64,000 bases of DNA from Thioalkalivibrio sp. ALJ3. GTDB lineage: Bacteria; Pseudomonadota; Gammaproteobacteria; Ectothiorhodospirales; Ectothiorhodospiraceae. The stretch lies in assembly GCF_000377205.1 (NCBI RefSeq), contig NZ_KB897905.1:740586-804585 (forward strand). Direction: 5' to 3'. Positions 61,603 through 64,000 of the stretch are shown piece after piece. Made by a program: the position numbers and the translations under genes. Position 1 is the first letter of the stretch; each line of letters begins with the position of its first letter. The notes below the pieces were generated by a model. That model was not told the DNA's origin and searched no databases. It saw only the letters and a list, made by a program, of their open reading frames with translations.

Positions 61603-62151
61603 TCAAATTTGTTGCGAGGGTGTCGCATGGAACTCGCGGTATTCGTCGAGGAAGGCGAGGCGGGTGGTGTCGGTGACGCGATCGATGAACAGGATGCCGT
61701 CGAGGTGGTCGATCTCGTGTTGGAACACGGTGGCGAGGAAGCCTTCCGGTTCCAGGTGGCGGGGCGTGCCGCCGGGCTCGCAGTAATCCACGGCGATGTG
61801 GCACGGCCGGGCGACTTCGCCGCGCAGGCCGGGCACGGACAGGCAGCCTTCCCAGTAGCACTGCGGGGTTGCGTCCAGCACCGTGACCACCGGATTCACG
61901 AGGGTCAGGCGGCCGGTCGGCACGGCGCCGGGGTAACGGCTATTGCCCGGCTGGATCTCGATCACGGCCACGCGTTGCGGAACGCCAATCTGGGCAGCAG
62001 CTAGGCCGAGGCCTTCGCTGGCGTGCATGGTATCGACGAGGTCGTCCACCAGAGCGTAGAGCCCGGGGCTGTCAAAGTCCGAGTCGGGTACCGGGTCGCA
62101 GACGCGACGCAGGTCGGGGTGCCCCATGCGCAGGATACGGCGAACGCTCAT
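61603..62151 (-). CDS. def: Peptide deformylase
   Basis: The 182-residue protein removes the formyl group from nascent proteins. All three motifs are present: GLGLAAAQIG at residues 47-56, EGCLSVPG at 101-108 with metal-binding Cys103, and HEIDH at 145-149. The length fits type I deformylases. It is not beside fmt, as the usual def is, so it may be a second copy; the window cannot settle that. A fragment of a second def lies at 62801-62885. Confidence 0.95.
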   Translation of the reverse strand: MSVRRILRMGHPDLRRVCDPVPDSDFDSPGLYALVDDLVDTMHASEGLGLAAAQIGVPQRVAVIEIQPGNSRYPGAVPTGRLTLVNPVVTVLDATPQCYWEGCLSVPGLRGEVARPCHIAVDYCEPGGTPRHLEPEGFLATVFQHEIDHLDGILFIDRVTDTTRLAFLDEYREFHATPSQQI

Positions 62152-62206
62152 GGGAAGGATGATGCCACGATGCCGTATCTTCCGCCCTCGCGTCGGGATG
62201 CCAAAG

Positions 62207-62247
62207 TTGACATACCATATTTGGCATACATACTCTATTTGGTATGT
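62207..62247 (+). promoter_or_regulatory. higBA promoter/operator overlapping the toxin start
   Basis: TTGACA at 62207-62212 is a perfect -35 element; TACTCT at 62231-62236 is a weak -10 after 18 bases. The inverted repeat ACATACCA (62210-62217) / TGGTATGT (62240-62247) brackets the -10 and includes the toxin ATG at 62244. This is a typical site for antitoxin autorepression. Initiation near 62243 would give an almost leaderless mRNA. Confidence 0.6.
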
Positions 62248-62525
62248 GGGATGTCTTTGAACACAAGAGGGTAGAAAAGAACCTGGCGGCCGCGCCTGCT
62301 GAAGTTCAGAAGCGGTACGAGAAGTGGAAGGACATCGTCACCATCTCCGGTCCGCAGGGGTTACGGCATATTCGGGGCTTTAATGACGAAGCCTTATCGG
62401 GCAAGTGGAAGGGCTTCCGATCGTCGCGACTGAATATCCAGTACCGCGTTATTTACCGGGTGGAGAAGGACAAGGTGCTCGTAGAAGTCGAGAAGGTAAC
62501 TCCCCACGATTACGGGAGGGCGTGA
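62244..62525 (+). CDS. higB: RelE/HigB-type toxin
   Basis: The 93-residue basic protein has the RelE/HigB fold pattern: KNLAAAPAEVQKRYEKW near residue 12, LRHIRGFNDEALSGKWKGFRSSRL near 40-63, and the ending YRVIYRVEKDKVLVEVEKVTPHDYGR typical of HigB/RelE mRNA interferases. It should cleave ribosome-bound mRNA. The gene precedes its antitoxin by one base, the reversed order usual for higBA. The start codon lies within the operator and no ribosome site precedes it. Confidence 0.9.
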   Translation: MWDVFEHKRVEKNLAAAPAEVQKRYEKWKDIVTISGPQGLRHIRGFNDEALSGKWKGFRSSRLNIQYRVIYRVEKDKVLVEVEKVTPHDYGRA

Positions 62526-62526
62526 C

Positions 62527-62787
62527 ATGAGTGATTATCGCAAGGCAAACAAGAGGGTTGAGGTTTCGGTTGGCGAATCGGTCCGGATCCTGCGTGAGCT
62601 TCAGGAAATGAGCCAGAACGATCTGGCGAATGCTTCCGGGATTCCCCAGTCGACCATTTCGGCCATTGAGAACGACCGCGTACGACTCGGTGTTGATCGT
62701 GCCAAGGTCCTGGCAAGGGCATTGCGCTGCCACCCCGCCGTACTCGTATTCCCGGGCTGGGATGTCGAGCATGAGTCGGCCGCATAG
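62527..62787 (+). CDS. higA: HigA-type antitoxin, Xre-family HTH
   Basis: The 86-residue protein carries a helix-turn-helix of the Xre/Cro type (SVRILRELQEMSQNDLANAS, then GIPQSTISAIENDRV). It should bind and neutralise HigB and repress the operon through the inverted repeat at 62210-62247. GGGAGG at 62514-62519 gives strong translation relative to the toxin. A decayed second copy of its 3' end lies at 61498-61557. Confidence 0.9.
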   Translation: MSDYRKANKRVEVSVGESVRILRELQEMSQNDLANASGIPQSTISAIENDRVRLGVDRAKVLARALRCHPAVLVFPGWDVEHESAA

Positions 62788-62800
62788 CCATCAAGCCATT

Positions 62801-62885
62801 CGGGGACGCTCAAAGTCGGATCAGGTACCAGGCCGAAGGCACGACGCGGTCGGGGGTCCACGCGCAGGATACGGCGAACGCTCAT
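62801..62885 (-). pseudogene. def 5' fragment
   Basis: From ATG 62885 the fragment begins MSVRRILR, identical to def, and the DNA aligns to def 5' sequence (62055-62170) with small gaps, including about 20 bases upstream of the start. The remainder of the gene is missing, and the fragment joins the higA downstream sequence at a CGGGGAC/CGGGGCT microhomology. Confidence 0.8.
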
Positions 62886-62913
62886 GGGAAGGATGGTGCC
62901 ACAGGAGAGATAA

Positions 62914-62989
62914 TGGTGGCCGGGGACGGAATCGAACCGCCGACACGGGGATTTTCAATCCCCTGCTCTACCGACTGAGCTACCCGGCC
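62914..62989 (-). tRNA. tRNA-Phe (GAA)
   Basis: The minus strand folds as a standard 76-nt tRNA with an encoded CCA end (62916-62914). The acceptor stem is GGCCGGG/CCCGGCC, the D-arm GCTCAGTCGGTAGAGC, the anticodon arm GGGGATTGAAAATCCCC with anticodon GAA, and the T-arm carries GGTTCGATTCC. It closely resembles E. coli tRNA-Phe. Confidence 0.97.
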
Positions 62990-63081
62990 ATTTCTCGGAA
63001 GGATTCGCCCTTCGGGCGAAGGGCGGTATTAAAGCGGTCCGGGGCGTCCACGTCAAGCAAACGCGGCCGAACCGCCCGCAA

Positions 63082-63357
63082 TCAGGACTGGTTCGGGTCG
63101 ACGAAGCCTTCCGGCTTTTCCGAGCCATCTCCGAACAGGAATTTTTCCATTTCCTCTTCGAGGAACTTGCGCGCCTTGGGGTCGACCGGGGTCAGGCGGT
63201 ATTCGTTGATCAGCATGGTCTGGTGCGCCAGCCAGGCATTCCAGGCTTCCTTGGAGACGTTCAGGTAGATCTTCTTGCCCATCTCGCCCGGGTAGGGCGG
63301 GTAGTCGAGGCCGTCGGCCTCCTGGCCAAGCTTCACGCAGTTAACGGTTCGTGCCAT
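63082..63357 (-). CDS. yggX: Probable Fe(2+)-trafficking protein
   Basis: The 91-residue protein begins [20 protein letters not shown], with the conserved Cys7, and continues [11 protein letters not shown] and [15 protein letters not shown], all diagnostic of YggX. It protects iron-sulfur proteins from oxidative damage. ATG 63357 overlaps the mutY stop by 17 bases, the standard gammaproteobacterial mutY-yggX pair. Confidence 0.95.
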   Translation of the reverse strand: MARTVNCVKLGQEADGLDYPPYPGEMGKKIYLNVSKEAWNAWLAHQTMLINEYRLTPVDPKARKFLEEEMEKFLFGDGSEKPEGFVDPNQS

Positions 63358-64000
63358 TGCCGGAATCCTTGTAGTCGTGCAGATAACGCTGGATGGGGGC
63401 CGGGATGCCGACCGCCCGTGATGTGCCGGGTTTATACCAAATCGCCCTCTCGCCTTCCATGATCCCACACGCGTTCGGCGGGAGGTGGTAGCGGTGGATA
63501 CGCAGATCAAGGTGATAGTGGCTGAAGGTGTGACGCAGCCCGGTCGTGTCGTTTGCCTCGGCCTGGGGCCACTGGCTGAGTACCCACTGGTCCAGCTCGG
63601 GCGCATCCGCGGCTTCCGGGAGGCTGTACAGCCCGCCCCAGATGCCCTGCGCCTCGCGCTGCACGAGCAGGCTGCCGTGTTCGGTCTGCAGGTGGGCCGC
63701 GTGGCGGATGCGCGTGGGCAGGCCCTTGCGCGGGCGCGGCGCGGGTAACTGTCCGGTCCGATCCTGGGCCAGTGCCTGGCAGTCGCCGGCCACGGGACAT
63801 TGCGGGCAATCGGGGCGGGAGCGGGTGCACAGCAGTGCGCCCAGATCCATGATGGCCTGGGTGTAGTCGGCGCAGCGTGTAGTCGGGGTGCGTGCCTCGG
63901 CCTCGACCCATAGCTCGCGTTGAACGACGGGGCTGCCAGGCCAGCCTTCGATCGCCGCATGTCGGGCGAGGACGCGCTTGGCATTGCCATCCAGGATGGG
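63341..64000 (-). CDS. mutY: A/G-specific adenine glycosylase, 5' part outside window
   Basis: The frame is open to the window edge, so the N-terminal HhH-glycosylase half is only partly visible ([14 protein letters not shown], then [14 protein letters not shown]). The 4Fe-4S cluster pattern C-x6-C-x2-C-x5-C is present in [17 protein letters not shown]. The C-terminal NUDIX-like domain follows ([12 protein letters not shown], and [11 protein letters not shown] near the end). MutY removes adenine mispaired with 8-oxoguanine. At least 219 residues are visible, out of about 350 usual. Confidence 0.95.
   Translation of the reverse strand, partial: PILDGNAKRVLARHAAIEGWPGSPVVQRELWVEAEARTPTTRCADYTQAIMDLGALLCTRSRPDCPQCPVAGDCQALAQDRTGQLPAPRPRKGLPTRIRHAAHLQTEHGSLLVQREAQGIWGGLYSLPEAADAPELDQWVLSQWPQAEANDTTGLRHTFSHYHLDLRIHRYHLPPNACGIMEGERAIWYKPGTSRAVGIPAPIQRYLHDYKDSGNGTNR

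Noticed and set aside
62914..62989. tRNA-Phe as integration site of the defence island
   Set aside because: def and higBA lie between the tRNA and the island, no integrase is present, and I see no repeat of the tRNA 3' end near 51.5 kb.
1..64000. CRISPR arrays, prophage or complete insertion sequences
   Set aside because: No regularly spaced short direct repeats, phage structural or integrase genes, or transposase-coding frames were seen.

Overview
The window reads as one high-GC gammaproteobacterial chromosome segment. A Thioalkalivibrio/Ectothiorhodospiraceae-like host is my inference from GC content, the mutY-yggX gene pair, tRNA-Phe and the style of the exopolysaccharide locus; no 16S gene is present to test it. 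About 51 kb is a nearly complete exosortase A (XrtA) / PEP-CTERM exopolysaccharide and protein-sorting locus. About 10 kb is a restriction-modification-type defence island. The last 2.5 kb is housekeeping sequence with a toxin-antitoxin pair.

Positions 1-17.3 kb hold the XrtA accessory module: a truncated unknown gene, a possible lyase-like protein, an O-antigen-ligase-like membrane protein, an acyl-CoA ligase and a PLP decarboxylase that overlap by ATGA, and an ABC exporter. A 271-bp MITE-like inverted-repeat element follows, then a stand-alone adenylation enzyme, a methyltransferase, a GT2, two alpha/beta-hydrolase-fold proteins, an acyl carrier protein and an asparagine-synthase-like protein. 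Positions 17.3-35.2 kb look like one long leftward operon that starts at the chain-length determinant (35230). It runs through the tyrosine autokinase, outer-membrane protein, ExeA-like ATPase, polysaccharide deacetylase, FemAB protein, sugar transferase, exosortase XrtA, glycosyltransferases, amidotransferase, methyltransferase and a CapK-like ligase. Most junctions overlap or are only a few bases apart.

Positions 35.2-40.8 kb hold a rightward PilZ + acyltransferase + acyltransferase cluster, a ThiF/E1-like enzyme, the only PEP-CTERM target in the window, and a methyltransferase. Two near-consensus sigma-54 promoters sit here, one before the PilZ gene and one before the PEP-CTERM gene. Positions 40.9-49.3 kb form a second leftward operon: polysaccharide export lipoprotein, initiating sugar transferase, sensor kinase PrsK, sigma-54 activator PrsR and TPR lipoprotein PrsT. 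PrsK/PrsR are therefore obvious candidates to drive the two sigma-54 promoters. A YdcF-like protein and a GalE-type epimerase close the locus.

Positions 51.8-61.4 kb hold vsr, a cytosine-5 DNA methyltransferase, a Z1-domain SF2 ATPase, a PD-(D/E)XK protein, a GHKL (MutL/MORC-type) ATPase and two genes I cannot assign. The last five are translationally coupled or adjacent. This matches a gene set predicted by comparative genomics to be a restriction-modification variant. Its right edge runs into a decayed copy of higA.

Positions 61.5-64 kb hold def (peptide deformylase), higBA, tRNA-Phe, yggX and the 3' part of mutY. A higA tail to the left of def and a def 5' fragment to the right of higA show that a higBA-def block was duplicated in tandem and then partly deleted.
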